Part shown: positions 1-5,980 of the stretch, one piece after another
How positions within the stretch are numbered: position 1 is the stretch's first letter
Layout: every line of letters begins with the position of its first letter
Virus record (IMG/VR): IMGVR_UViG_3300021138_000017
Span: 1-64,000 of that record
Strand: one strand, 5' to 3'
Source: a virus
Length of the DNA: 64,000 nucleotides
Program-made: the position numbers and the translations under genes
Notes under the pieces: model-generated
Seen by the model: only the letters and a program-made list of their open reading frames with translations
Told to the model about the DNA's origin: nothing
Databases searched by the model: none

Positions 1-577
1 GATAGTTGTCTTTTAGATTACAGCCTCGCTTAATCCAGCCAGTAAGTTCGTTTACAGACATTTCTTTGCGATCAACTATGCGACATACTCTTACTTTTGG
101 GACTCTCATTTTTGTAAGTGTCGATTCTTTTGCTTTCTTACCATAGTTAGGATTATTACTACCAGAAAAATCTGCGTGATTATCCTTCATTTTTTGTTTT
201 TGCTTATCTGTTCGTTTAGAGCCCTTATGTTTAGTATGCCCAAACTTTTTTCGTTCTTCTGTAGAATATGTTTTACCTATGTTCCAACCGCCACCACCGT
301 TTTCTATGGTTCTATTAGCCCAAATTCTGTTACCAAAATCATCCACAGAAGTTGTAATGCGGTATAGGTTACTGTAATGCCTACCAAGAGATACCATTTC
401 ATCACGATTTTTTCCGGAATAAATAACTTGAGTAGTAATATCGTCACCGTGTTGTTTAATATGCTTTTTCCAATCAATGCCCGAGCCTTTGTATTCGTAA
501 GGATCGTAATGAGTTTGACCTAAATATTTTAGTCCTGTTTTCTTATGCGTCTTAATGTAAAGCGTGTAAATAGTCAT
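1..577 (-). CDS. GIY-YIG-like homing endonuclease (3' end cut by window)
   Basis: A minus-strand gene starts at the ATG at 577 and runs off the window edge after 192 codons, so its C-terminus is missing. The N-terminus has an IYTLY...YLGQT pair (residues 3-22) resembling the GIY and YIG signatures, followed by a YKGSGIDWKKH segment typical of phage T4 Seg-like endonucleases. Residues about 100-148 (GKTYSTEERKKFG, then NPNYGKK) resemble NUMOD3 DNA-binding repeats that follow such catalytic domains. A Shine-Dalgarno AAGGAA lies 8-13 bases before the start. Such enzymes cut phage DNA and spread their own gene. Family assignment is by motif reading; activity is inferred. Confidence 0.75.
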   Translation of the reverse strand, partial: MTIYTLYIKTHKKTGLKYLGQTHYDPYEYKGSGIDWKKHIKQHGDDITTQVIYSGKNRDEMVSLGRHYSNLYRITTSVDDFGNRIWANRTIENGGGGWNIGKTYSTEERKKFGHTKHKGSKRTDKQKQKMKDNHADFSGSNNPNYGKKAKESTLTKMRVPKVRVCRIVDRKEMSVNELTGWIKRGCNLKDNY

Positions 578-638
578 TGCTGATAGTTCCTTTTTAACTG
601 TTAGAGTAGTTGGATCTGCCAGGATCGCGAACTACACT

Positions 639-646
639 TATTTAGT
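639..646 (-). promoter_or_regulatory. late-type promoter octamer ACTAAATA
   Basis: ACTAAATA on the minus strand upstream of the homing endonuclease gene matches the T4 late element TATAAATA in its last six bases. It would give a leader of about 57 nt. That leader contains an imperfect hairpin (GTAGTT about 630 pairing with AACTAC about 608, with an internal GATC/GATC). Structured leaders restrain translation of several T4 homing endonuclease mRNAs; the same role here is inference. Confidence 0.5.
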
Positions 647-688
647 TCATATTCATCTTTCATTGATTTTATTAGGTTACCAAAATAG

Positions 689-717
689 TTGACAGTATGG
701 TTAAATTCTGTTACAAT
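689..717 (+). promoter_or_regulatory. sigma70-like promoter TTGACA-17-TACAAT
   Basis: TTGACA at 689-694 and TACAAT at 712-717 are separated by 17 bp. The promoter lies between divergent genes and drives the small-gene cluster that begins at 750. Confidence 0.75.
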
Positions 718-749
718 AATAGTATAGAGTTAAAAGGATGAATTGTAAA

Positions 750-923
750 ATGACACCACAACAAATGATTTTGAAACTAAGAAGCGGAAGACTCGACGAA
801 CTAGATGTTTGCGGTTATGAAATCGCTAATATGATTCAGGAACTACTGGATACAATTAGAACCCTTAATAATATTAATAGAAATAGCGAAGGATTATATT
901 CGCTCGAAGATGAGAATGATTGA
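750..923 (+). CDS. small phage protein, 57 aa, unknown function
   Basis: The protein (MTPQQMILKL...) is mainly acidic and helical and has no recognised domain. An in-frame ATG at 738 overlaps the AAGGA ribosome-binding site at 734-738. The ATG at 750 sits at a usable distance from that site and is the better start. It is the first gene after the sigma70-like promoter at 689-717, and its end overlaps the start of the zinc-ribbon reading frame at 910. I do not recognise a function. Confidence 0.6.
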   Translation: MTPQQMILKLRSGRLDELDVCGYEIANMIQELLDTIRTLNNINRNSEGLYSLEDEND

Positions 924-1082
924 TAACTTTAATAATGCTGTTACTAATAACGATCATCTGATAGGATACCGTTGCTATCGATGTAGCGGTGTGTTCCAAA
1001 GTATGTGGGCACCACTTGTAATAAATGTCGTGACGAAGAATCATATTATGCGGCTATGAAAAAAGGATTATTAAATGGATAA
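910..1082 (+). pseudogene. zinc-ribbon small protein split by a -1 frameshift
   Basis: The first frame begins at the ATG at 910 and encodes a CYRC knuckle (YRCYRCSGVFQ), then runs into unrelated sequence and stops at 1057-1059. The frame one base back encodes KYVGTTCNKCRDEE, which supplies the second CNKC knuckle, and stops at 1080-1082, overlapping the next gene in the same compact style as its neighbours. The switch falls in the AAA run at 998-1000, so one extra A would restore a normal CxxC...CxxC zinc ribbon of about 57 aa. This may be a true mutation, a sequencing or assembly error, or a programmed frameshift. The sequence alone cannot decide. Confidence 0.6.
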
Positions 1083-1260
1083 AACCATAAAGGTTTTTAA
1101 AATTACAGTTGTTGTTTTTTTAATGATTTTATCAGTAGCGATGTTTATTATGTTAGATGATCATACTGTAAAGTATGATTGTAATATGTTGATGGGCGGA
1201 TGGCATCCTGATGTACCAGCCCAAGTACAAGAAGAATGTAGAAAAGGAACACAAACATGA
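1075..1260 (+). CDS. small single-pass membrane protein
   Basis: This 61-aa protein has a short basic N-terminus, then one hydrophobic helix (about residues 9-28, VFKITVVVFLMILSVAMFIM), then a polar tail with two cysteines (YDCNM and EECRKG). That pattern predicts an inner-membrane anchor with the tail outside the cytoplasm. It overlaps the preceding frameshifted gene by 8 nt and the next gene by 4 nt (ATGA), so it is translationally coupled. Similar tiny anchored proteins are common in T4-like phages and their roles are mostly unknown. Confidence 0.6.
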   Translation: MDKTIKVFKITVVVFLMILSVAMFIMLDDHTVKYDCNMLMGGWHPDVPAQVQEECRKGTQT

Positions 1261-1709
1261 CTTTAATAGCCAAACCTATTGTTGATAAACAGTTTTGGGT
1301 AATACAGCAAAACGAAGAAAAAGTTGGCAACGTAGAAGCCTGTGCCGGTGGGTATCAAGTAAAAATAAACAATCAAGTAATAGCACAATACAAAACTATA
1401 AAATTAGTTGAGCGTAATGTTGACATACAATTTGAACCTTCCGCCAAAATAGTAAAGAAAAAGATATCTACCAATACCGTACACGGATTTCCCACAGCAG
1501 GTAGAGCGCACAATCCTATGTGGGACGTACCACAAAAATTACCAGTGTATACTAAAACAAAAAAAAGTAAAAGTTGGCATGCCGCCGGCTGGTATACAGT
1601 TAAAAAAGGTCGTAAATGGGAAGCTATGCAAGATCCCAAATTAATTTTATTACAAAGATATCCTTATAAAGGACCATTTCATACAGAAGAAGAGGCAATA
1701 CCAAAATGA
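1257..1709 (+). CDS. conserved-type phage protein, 150 aa, unknown function
   Basis: A lysine-rich soluble protein whose N-terminal half looks like beta-strand-rich sequence (VEACAGGYQVKINNQVIAQY). The middle carries aromatic motifs (HAAGWYTVKKGRKWEAM) followed by a FHTEEEAI tail. The start overlaps the upstream stop (ATGA) and the end overlaps the next start, placing it in the same operon as the MazG-like gene. No function is recognised. Confidence 0.65.
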   Translation: MTLIAKPIVDKQFWVIQQNEEKVGNVEACAGGYQVKINNQVIAQYKTIKLVERNVDIQFEPSAKIVKKKISTNTVHGFPTAGRAHNPMWDVPQKLPVYTKTKKSKSWHAAGWYTVKKGRKWEAMQDPKLILLQRYPYKGPFHTEEEAIPK

Positions 1710-2074
1710 CAAATTTATTTCGTGACCAAGAAAAATTCATGCGAGCTTGCGAACAAACAGTAGACGAGGAAAACATTTCACAATATGCTATGTATTTGAA
1801 ATTAATCGATGAAGAAGTTTCCGAACTACATCAGGCTGTTGTTGCTAATGATAAGGTAGAACAGTTAGATGCCCTTGTTGATATTTTAGTTGTCACCATA
1901 GGAGCCATACATAGCGCAGGCTTTGATGGCGAAGGTGCTTGGAAAGAAGTTATGTCCACTAACTTTGCCAAAATCGATCGTCAATTAGGTAAGGTACGTC
2001 GCAGAGAAGATGGTAAAGTTTTAAAACCTGATGGATGGATACCTCCTCAATTAGAAAACTTTTTGAAGAGGTAA
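1706..2074 (+). CDS. MazG/PRA-PH-like nucleotide pyrophosphohydrolase
   Basis: The 122-aa protein belongs to the all-alpha NTP pyrophosphohydrolase superfamily by motif: an EExxE metal-binding helix (LIDEEVSELHQA, about residues 33-44) followed by a second acidic helix (DALVDILVVTIGAI, about 51-65). The DGKVLKPDGWIPP segment near the C-terminus is typical of the phosphoribosyl-ATP pyrophosphohydrolase-like branch in phages. Such enzymes hydrolyse (d)NTPs or related pyrophosphates, and in phages are thought to affect nucleotide pools or alarmone signalling. The start overlaps the upstream gene by 4 nt. The substrate cannot be determined here. Confidence 0.8.
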   Translation: MTNLFRDQEKFMRACEQTVDEENISQYAMYLKLIDEEVSELHQAVVANDKVEQLDALVDILVVTIGAIHSAGFDGEGAWKEVMSTNFAKIDRQLGKVRRREDGKVLKPDGWIPPQLENFLKR

Positions 2075-2076
2075 CA

Positions 2077-2283
2077 GTGAGCTTACATCTACAAAAATTT
2101 ATAGAACGCATACGTGGGCACGAAGCTCGTGGTGTTAAAGATTTTGTAATGCCAATGGCGGATGCCAAAGGCATGCACGCTGATTTAACTGAATTGCTTC
2201 TTGAACTTAAACAGTATCAAGAAGCCGAGCTGTCGTCAAAAGACGAAGTCATACAGGTTCAAATCGATGGCGGAAAATTTTAA
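2077..2283 (+). CDS. small conserved-type phage protein, GTG start
   Basis: A GTG at 2077 is preceded by GAGG (2068-2071) at good spacing and lies 2 nt after the upstream stop. It is preferred over the ATG at 2035 inside the MazG-like gene. The 68-aa product (SLHLQKFIERIRGHEARG...) is a helical protein with a VMPMADAKGMHADLTELLLELKQ core, a pattern I associate with small uncharacterised proteins of T4-like phages. The function is unknown. Confidence 0.65.
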   Translation: MSLHLQKFIERIRGHEARGVKDFVMPMADAKGMHADLTELLLELKQYQEAELSSKDEVIQVQIDGGKF

Positions 2284-2300
2284 TATGCGTCTATTTACTA

Positions 2301-2308
2301 TATAAATA
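2301..2308 (+). promoter_or_regulatory. late promoter TATAAATA
   Basis: An exact match to the T4 late promoter element lies 7 nt before the ATG at 2316. Initiation at the usual T4 distance would leave a leader of only about 2 nt. Confidence 0.6.
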
Positions 2309-2315
2309 TAGCATT

Positions 2316-2603
2316 ATGTCACGTCCTAAACCAAAAATTTTAGCAGAAGTAACAAATAAATCTACTTACAAAAGTGAGCAGGTGCTAGCCTCTGAAGGTA
2401 TTTGGGCGGTGTATTTTTCCGATGAACCTATCAATTTAAAAACCAGCAATATGTTAGTTCAATACCCTGGACCCAAATATAAAAAAGTATCATTTAGTAA
2501 TCCAGGACATGCCATTAATCTAGCTAAAAAACTAAATCAACAATTTAAAACAGACAAATTTAGTGTAGTATTGCTAAAGCAAGGCGATAAAATTTTTCCT
2601 TAA
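2316..2603 (+). CDS. small phage protein, 95 aa, unknown function
   Basis: A basic protein (MSRPKPKILAEV...) with an aromatic central segment (EGIWAVYFSDEP) and a C-terminal helix (NPGHAINLAKKLNQQF). There is no Shine-Dalgarno sequence. Instead an exact late promoter TATAAATA ends 7 nt upstream, so the transcript is nearly leaderless. It ends in TAATG, which overlaps the GTG start of the next gene. The function is not recognised. Confidence 0.65.
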   Translation: MSRPKPKILAEVTNKSTYKSEQVLASEGIWAVYFSDEPINLKTSNMLVQYPGPKYKKVSFSNPGHAINLAKKLNQQFKTDKFSVVLLKQGDKIFP

Positions 2604-2604
2604 T

Positions 2605-3000
2605 GTGCGCGATCTTAGACAACAATTAACACACGATTTAGTAAAAAAATTAGATGTTGATTTAGGTATTACCTATAAAATTGCCATGAAAACTTGGTGG
2701 CATAATATAAGACCAGATGGCGGTATGCGACTTACTGACAAAGGTTATCAAATATTAAATCAAATGCTTAAACTGCCACAATACAAAATTGAGTTGACTG
2801 GTATCAATAAAATAAACAATAGTGTGTTGTTAGACTTAGATAGGAAAATACAGAATCCCTATTACATTATGGCCAAACATACAGTTCCATATAGACTTGT
2901 GTTATTTGGGGATAAAGAAGCTATGTTAATTACATTATATGGGGATTTAATTAAATTTTTGAACAATTATTCTGTTGATTCTGTCCAAAAAACCAGCTAA
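2605..3000 (+). CDS. phage protein, 131 aa, GTG start, unknown function
   Basis: The only long frame here begins with GTG at 2605, immediately after the upstream stop; the overlapping ATG at 2603 gives a frame that stops after eight codons. The protein contains DVDLGITYKIAMKTWWHNIR and GGMRLTDKGYQILNQMLKL, suggesting a mixed alpha/beta fold with a winged-helix-like central part. It resembles a type of conserved hypothetical protein found in T4-like phages of aquatic bacteria. No function can be assigned. Confidence 0.65.
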   Translation: MRDLRQQLTHDLVKKLDVDLGITYKIAMKTWWHNIRPDGGMRLTDKGYQILNQMLKLPQYKIELTGINKINNSVLLDLDRKIQNPYYIMAKHTVPYRLVLFGDKEAMLITLYGDLIKFLNNYSVDSVQKTS

Positions 3001-3024
3001 AGTATAGTACTAATGTCAATAGCG

Positions 3025-3032
3025 AATAAATA
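3025..3032 (+). promoter_or_regulatory. late-type promoter octamer AATAAATA
   Basis: AATAAATA ends 7 nt before the ATG at 3040, the same spacing as at the 2316 gene. The match to the late octamer is slightly weaker. Confidence 0.4.
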
Positions 3033-3039
3033 TTAGACT

Positions 3040-3201
3040 ATGGACCAACGAAGGAAATCTATAGAAAAAAGACTACTAAAAGAAATTTTTTCTAATGATA
3101 AAATAGCGCAGTCTAAAAAAATACGAGTTCAACTACATCTAGCTTGGCACGCTCGTGGCAATCTCCCAATTGACGGCAATATAGTGAAAGGATATAATTA
3201 G
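3040..3201 (+). CDS. small basic protein, 53 aa
   Basis: A 53-codon frame (MDQRRKSIEKRLLKEIF...) rich in Lys and Arg. It ends with HLAWHARGNLPIDGNI, which suggests a small nucleic-acid-associated or regulatory protein, though this is only composition. A late-type octamer ends 7 nt upstream and there is no clear ribosome-binding site. The next gene begins 2 nt after its stop. Confidence 0.5.
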   Translation: MDQRRKSIEKRLLKEIFSNDKIAQSKKIRVQLHLAWHARGNLPIDGNIVKGYN

Positions 3202-3202
3202 T

Positions 3203-3295
3203 ATGATGATAACTATAACCGCATTAATCATCGGGGCTGTAATTGTATATTCAATGATTGAAATCAAAGATTACATTAACAACACCCGCAACTGA
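3203..3295 (+). CDS. tiny membrane protein, 30 aa
   Basis: A frame of 30 codons (MMITITALIIGAVIVYSMIE...) consists of one hydrophobic helix followed by a short charged tail (IKDYINNTRN). AAGGA at 3188-3192 could serve as ribosome-binding site. Position and coupling to the 3040 gene support it, but such a short frame could be fortuitous. Confidence 0.4.
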   Translation: MMITITALIIGAVIVYSMIEIKDYINNTRN

Positions 3296-3368
3296 ATATT
3301 ATCTCTAGCAATAATGCTAGAATTAATATACGTAACAGAGATGTTACATTTTTAAAAGGAAATCAAGA

Positions 3369-3917
3369 ATGAAAAAAATTATAGCAATTTTAGTATCAAC
3401 TTTTGTAGTAGGCTCAGCTATGGCTGCGTCGGTATCTTTAGAAGACCAATTCCAAAGTGGTGACAATGGTGCGGCTGATAGCCATAACTATTCTGTAACT
3501 ATCAAAGAATCTGTTACTAAAAATATCACAGCTGACATTGCTGCAACACAGTATGTGAGTCCTACTGACAGTTTAAGTACTCGTGCTGAAGTAGGTGGTA
3601 CATATAGTCATCCAGTTGGACCAGTAGGAGTTTATACTCGTGTAGCTGTTGGCAATAAATTTACAGGCAGCACAGACTTTGGATACTATTCAGTTGAACC
3701 AGGTGTTACAGCGGCATTAGGATCTGGAGTTTCAGCTAAATTGGGATATCGCTATCGCACAGCATTTGACAACACTATCAGCGACAAGACTAACACAGTA
3801 CGTGCTACAGTTGCTTATGATTTAACTAAGAAAGATCAAATCGGTGTACGCTATGACAAGCAGTATGGTGATAGTCAATCACACACAGTGAATTTAATTT
3901 ATACACGTGGTTTCTAA
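3369..3917 (+). CDS. OmpX/opacity-like outer-membrane beta-barrel protein
   Basis: The 182-aa product starts with a classical signal peptide (MKKIIAILVSTFVVGSAMA, likely cleaved before ASVSL). It continues with alternating polar/hydrophobic strands such as SVTIKESVTKNITADIAATQ and VSAKLGYRYRT, and ends in aromatic LIYTRGF, the C-terminal phenylalanine signal used for outer-membrane assembly. Its length matches eight-stranded small barrels. AAAAGGAAA lies before the start, and a perfect terminator follows at 3932-3955. A phage-encoded barrel could alter the infected cell surface, for example excluding other phages. The family is inferred from features, not alignment. Confidence 0.75.
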   Translation: MKKIIAILVSTFVVGSAMAASVSLEDQFQSGDNGAADSHNYSVTIKESVTKNITADIAATQYVSPTDSLSTRAEVGGTYSHPVGPVGVYTRVAVGNKFTGSTDFGYYSVEPGVTAALGSGVSAKLGYRYRTAFDNTISDKTNTVRATVAYDLTKKDQIGVRYDKQYGDSQSHTVNLIYTRGF

Positions 3918-3931
3918 TAGTAACTAGCATC

Positions 3932-3955
3932 AAAAACCCGCTTAGGCGGGTTTTT
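3932..3955 (+). terminator. Rho-independent terminator
   Basis: A perfect 10-bp stem AAAAACCCGC / GCGGGTTTTT with a TTAG loop follows the outer-membrane protein gene and insulates it from the tmRNA promoter that begins at 3957. Confidence 0.9.
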
Positions 3956-3956
3956 C

Positions 3957-3985
3957 TTGACTTTTTATTGTAAATAATATATAAT
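3957..3985 (+). promoter_or_regulatory. sigma70-like promoter of the tmRNA gene
   Basis: TTGACT at 3957-3962 and TATAAT at 3980-3985 are separated by exactly 17 bp. Transcription should begin near 3992, just before the acceptor half of the tmRNA. Confidence 0.85.
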
Positions 3986-3991
3986 GTTAGT

Positions 3992-4346
3992 ATTGTTGTA
4001 ATTCCTTTGTAGTAAAGGCATTGTGGACGTGGGTTCGATTCCCACCATCTCCACCGAAGTGTATTGTGCAACCAAATGGGAGTGCAAAGTTCGTGGGACA
4101 GTATATTTCGTTGGGGGTGACCTGGTTTCGACATGGTGAGATAGCGAAAAAGGCAACACGGGAAGGTGAAACCCGTAGGGTTGGGGAGACTCGGCCGTAG
4201 AAGCAAATCTCGTAAATGCAAAAGCATCTACTGGCGAAGTAACTGTTTCAGGTAAGAACATCAAGTTCCGCACTTTAGCAGCCAAAGGCCAATCTTTAGC
4301 AGTTTAATCACTGCTTTGCGGAGTTATCCGTCGAAACAGAAAATAA
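3992..4346 (+). ncRNA. ssrA: circularly permuted (two-piece) tmRNA
   Basis: The 3' half of the tRNA-like domain comes first: T stem-loop GTGGG-TTCGATT-CCCAC at 4029-4045, then acceptor strand CATCTCC (4046-4052) and ACC. After about 57 nt the 5' half follows: GGGGGTG at 4113-4119 (all 7 positions pair with the acceptor strand, two as G-U) and the tmRNA signature GGTTTCGACATGG. A tag frame with resume codon GCA at about 4218 ends at TAA 4305-4307 and encodes ...TLAAKGQSLAV. The terminal A of CCA is not encoded (ACCG). The RNA rescues stalled ribosomes and tags proteins for proteolysis. Permuted ssrA genes are known from alphaproteobacteria, some betaproteobacteria and some cyanobacteria. Exact RNA ends are estimates. 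Confidence 0.88.
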
Positions 4347-4349
4347 CAG

Positions 4350-4375
4350 ATAGGAGCTTCGGCTCCTATTCTTTT
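4350..4375 (+). terminator. Rho-independent terminator of the tmRNA
   Basis: An 8-bp stem ATAGGAGC / GCTCCTAT with a TTCG tetraloop is followed by TCTTTT, directly after the tmRNA sequence. Confidence 0.9.
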
Positions 4376-4390
4376 GACAGCAATCTCTGG

Positions 4391-4419
4391 TTGACTTTTA
4401 TGTAAATAACAAGTATAAT
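4391..4419 (+). promoter_or_regulatory. sigma70-like promoter
   Basis: TTGACT at 4391-4396 and TATAAT at 4414-4419 are separated by 17 bp. The promoter drives the 4447 gene and the metallophosphoesterase. Confidence 0.85.
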
Positions 4420-4446
4420 ATATAAATTACTTAAAGAAAGGCAAAT

Positions 4447-4620
4447 ATGGCTGGAACATCAAAATCAATTTACTTAACAATATACAAAAAAGGCACATTA
4501 AAAACTGAGTTTACAAAAGTATTTTTTAATGCCAAAGATTATAATGCTTATGTTAAAAAAGATGAATTCCAAGAAAAATGGCCTAAAGCTGAATTTGATA
4601 TTATAAAAGAAATTTATTAA
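4447..4620 (+). CDS. small phage protein, 57 aa, unknown function
   Basis: A lysine-rich protein (MAGTSKSIYLTIYKKGTLKT...) with two predicted beta strands followed by a helix and KAEFDIIKEIY at the end. AGAAAGG (4435-4441) is placed correctly before the ATG. It stands between a consensus promoter and the metallophosphoesterase gene, whose AGGAGGG site begins right after its stop, so the two are probably co-transcribed. The function is unknown. Confidence 0.65.
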   Translation: MAGTSKSIYLTIYKKGTLKTEFTKVFFNAKDYNAYVKKDEFQEKWPKAEFDIIKEIY

Positions 4621-4631
4621 AGGAGGGCATG

Positions 4632-5225
4632 ATGCCCAGTGTATTTTTAGTAAGTGACACACACTTTGGGCACAAAGGAGTATGCCACTTTACACGTAAC
4701 GATGGAGTAACTAAACTTCGACCCTGGGACACTCCTGAGGAGATGGACGAAGCTATGATTGCGAAATGGAACGAACGTGTTAAGCCTACGGATAAAGTTT
4801 ATCACTTAGGTGACGTTGTTATTAACCGTAGGGCTTTACCGACGCTAGCCAGATTAAACGGTGACAAAGTTTTAATTCGTGGAAACCATGACATTTTTCC
4901 AGATGACGAATATCGTCAATACTTTCGCGAATTACGTGCTTACCATGTGATGAACGGAATGATATTGAGTCATATTCCTATTCATCCAGAAAGTCTAGGA
5001 AGATTTGGAACTAACATACATGGACACTTACACGCTAGTCGTGTGATGTTATCTGGATTCAACGGTAAACAAACTGATATCGTTGATACAAGATATCACT
5101 GCGTATGCGTTGAGCAAACTGACTTCGCACCAATCTTGTTTGAAGAAGTTCTAGCACGTATCGAAGCTGAAGGTGGACAAATAGGTTTCCAAAATGGGAA
5201 TGGTACCACCCAAACCAGTATGTAA
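4632..5225 (+). CDS. calcineurin-like metallophosphoesterase
   Basis: The 197-aa protein carries the metallophosphoesterase metal-binding motifs in order: SDTHFGH (D-x-H, residues 8-14), HLGDVV (GD), RGNHD (GNHD), SHIPIHP and NIHGHLH (GH-x-H). These coordinate two metal ions for phosphoester cleavage. The length fits the compact phage/bacterial branch, which includes nucleotidases and phosphodiesterases; the substrate is unknown. AGGAGGG at 4621-4627 favours the ATG at 4632 over the one at 4629. Upstream coupling to the 4447 gene suggests one transcript. Confidence 0.85.
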   Translation: MPSVFLVSDTHFGHKGVCHFTRNDGVTKLRPWDTPEEMDEAMIAKWNERVKPTDKVYHLGDVVINRRALPTLARLNGDKVLIRGNHDIFPDDEYRQYFRELRAYHVMNGMILSHIPIHPESLGRFGTNIHGHLHASRVMLSGFNGKQTDIVDTRYHCVCVEQTDFAPILFEEVLARIEAEGGQIGFQNGNGTTQTSM

Positions 5226-5337
5226 TTGCTGATCCCTCTAGTATTCAGCATCCGCCGGGGCGAAACAGGGAATGGGCTGCCGTCTGCGGGGTTTGATAGT
5301 TTTCCTGACACACAAAAAATTATCACTTATTCAATCA
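5226..5337 (+). other. GC-rich non-coding leader, possible RNA structure
   Basis: No gene is seen between the metallophosphoesterase and the QueC-like gene. The stretch includes an imperfect hairpin (GCTGA 5228-5232 with TCAGC 5246-5250) and a GC-rich block (5252-5290) whose CCGC and GCGG ends can pair. The block stands out from the AT-rich surroundings. It may be a terminator-like or regulatory RNA element; I could not match it to a known riboswitch consensus. Confidence 0.3.
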
Positions 5338-5345
5338 GCTAAATA
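5338..5345 (+). promoter_or_regulatory. late-type promoter octamer GCTAAATA
   Basis: GCTAAATA ends 8 nt before the ATG at 5354. It has the same core as the other late octamers and would give a leader of about 3 nt. Confidence 0.5.
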
Positions 5346-5353
5346 TTTCCATA

Positions 5354-5980
5354 ATGAATATCATATGCGGTCCTGCCGATGATCAACGTGAAATAACACT
5401 TACACTACCTAACAAAAGATCTAGAATAGGAGTTTTAGTAAGCGGTGGCATAGACAGTGCTATACTGTATTACCTGTTGCATTTAGAAAACACCGCCACA
5501 GGTAATATTCACGAAATACGCCCTATTTCAATTTTAAGAAAAGAAGGATCTAGATATTTTAGTCATTTAGTAGTAGGAGCCGTTAATCAACAATTCAATA
5601 TACCATTCATAGAACCTCAACTGTTTGGTGATAACTCATTACCTGAAGAAAAACAAATTAAGTCTTTGGTTGATCAAAGTCTTGTTTCGGGATTTAACAT
5701 AGTTTACGCTGGAGTAATAGAACAGTTGCCACAACATATGGTTGACTGGCAACCTATTCCCAGTAAAGAAACCGCAAGATTCAAAACACCATTTCAAACT
5801 ATTAATAAAAGTCACATTATAGATATAACTATTAAGTTTAAACAAGAAACTTTGTTTTATATTACTCACAGTTGTGCTAGTGCTGATTACCAAGTAGGAA
5901 GATGTAATCGCTGTAACGGTTGTAATGAAAGATCTTGGGGATTTGAAAAACTAGGATTGGTAGATCCCGGAACTATATAA
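5354..5980 (+). CDS. queC: QueC-like 7-cyano-7-deazaguanine synthase
   Basis: The N-terminal PP-loop SGGIDSA (residues 30-36) binds ATP. The C-terminus has a cysteine cluster of QueC spacing (HSCASADYQVGRC, then NRCNGC) followed by NERSWGFEKLG, matching the zinc site of preQ0 synthases. At 208 aa it is near normal length. QueC converts carboxydeazaguanine and ammonia to preQ0, used for queuosine in tRNA or for deazaguanine modification of phage DNA. No QueD, QueE, FolE or DNA-transglycosylase gene is visible in this window, so its partner steps lie elsewhere or are host-supplied. It overlaps the convergent sulfotransferase-like gene by 30 bp. The family call is firm; the pathway role is inferred. 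Confidence 0.72.
   Translation: MNIICGPADDQREITLTLPNKRSRIGVLVSGGIDSAILYYLLHLENTATGNIHEIRPISILRKEGSRYFSHLVVGAVNQQFNIPFIEPQLFGDNSLPEEKQIKSLVDQSLVSGFNIVYAGVIEQLPQHMVDWQPIPSKETARFKTPFQTINKSHIIDITIKFKQETLFYITHSCASADYQVGRCNRCNGCNERSWGFEKLGLVDPGTI

Noticed and set aside
1075-1260. Spanin or lysis protein
   Set aside because: One membrane helix and two cysteines are present but no lipobox partner, endolysin or holin gene is nearby.
3826-4285. Two minus-strand open frames across the terminator and tmRNA
   Set aside because: They lie antisense to a well-defined terminator, promoter and tmRNA, and have no ribosome-binding site or recognisable protein.
5226-5353. preQ1 riboswitch upstream of queC
   Set aside because: I could not fit the class I, II or III preQ1 aptamer consensus to this stretch.
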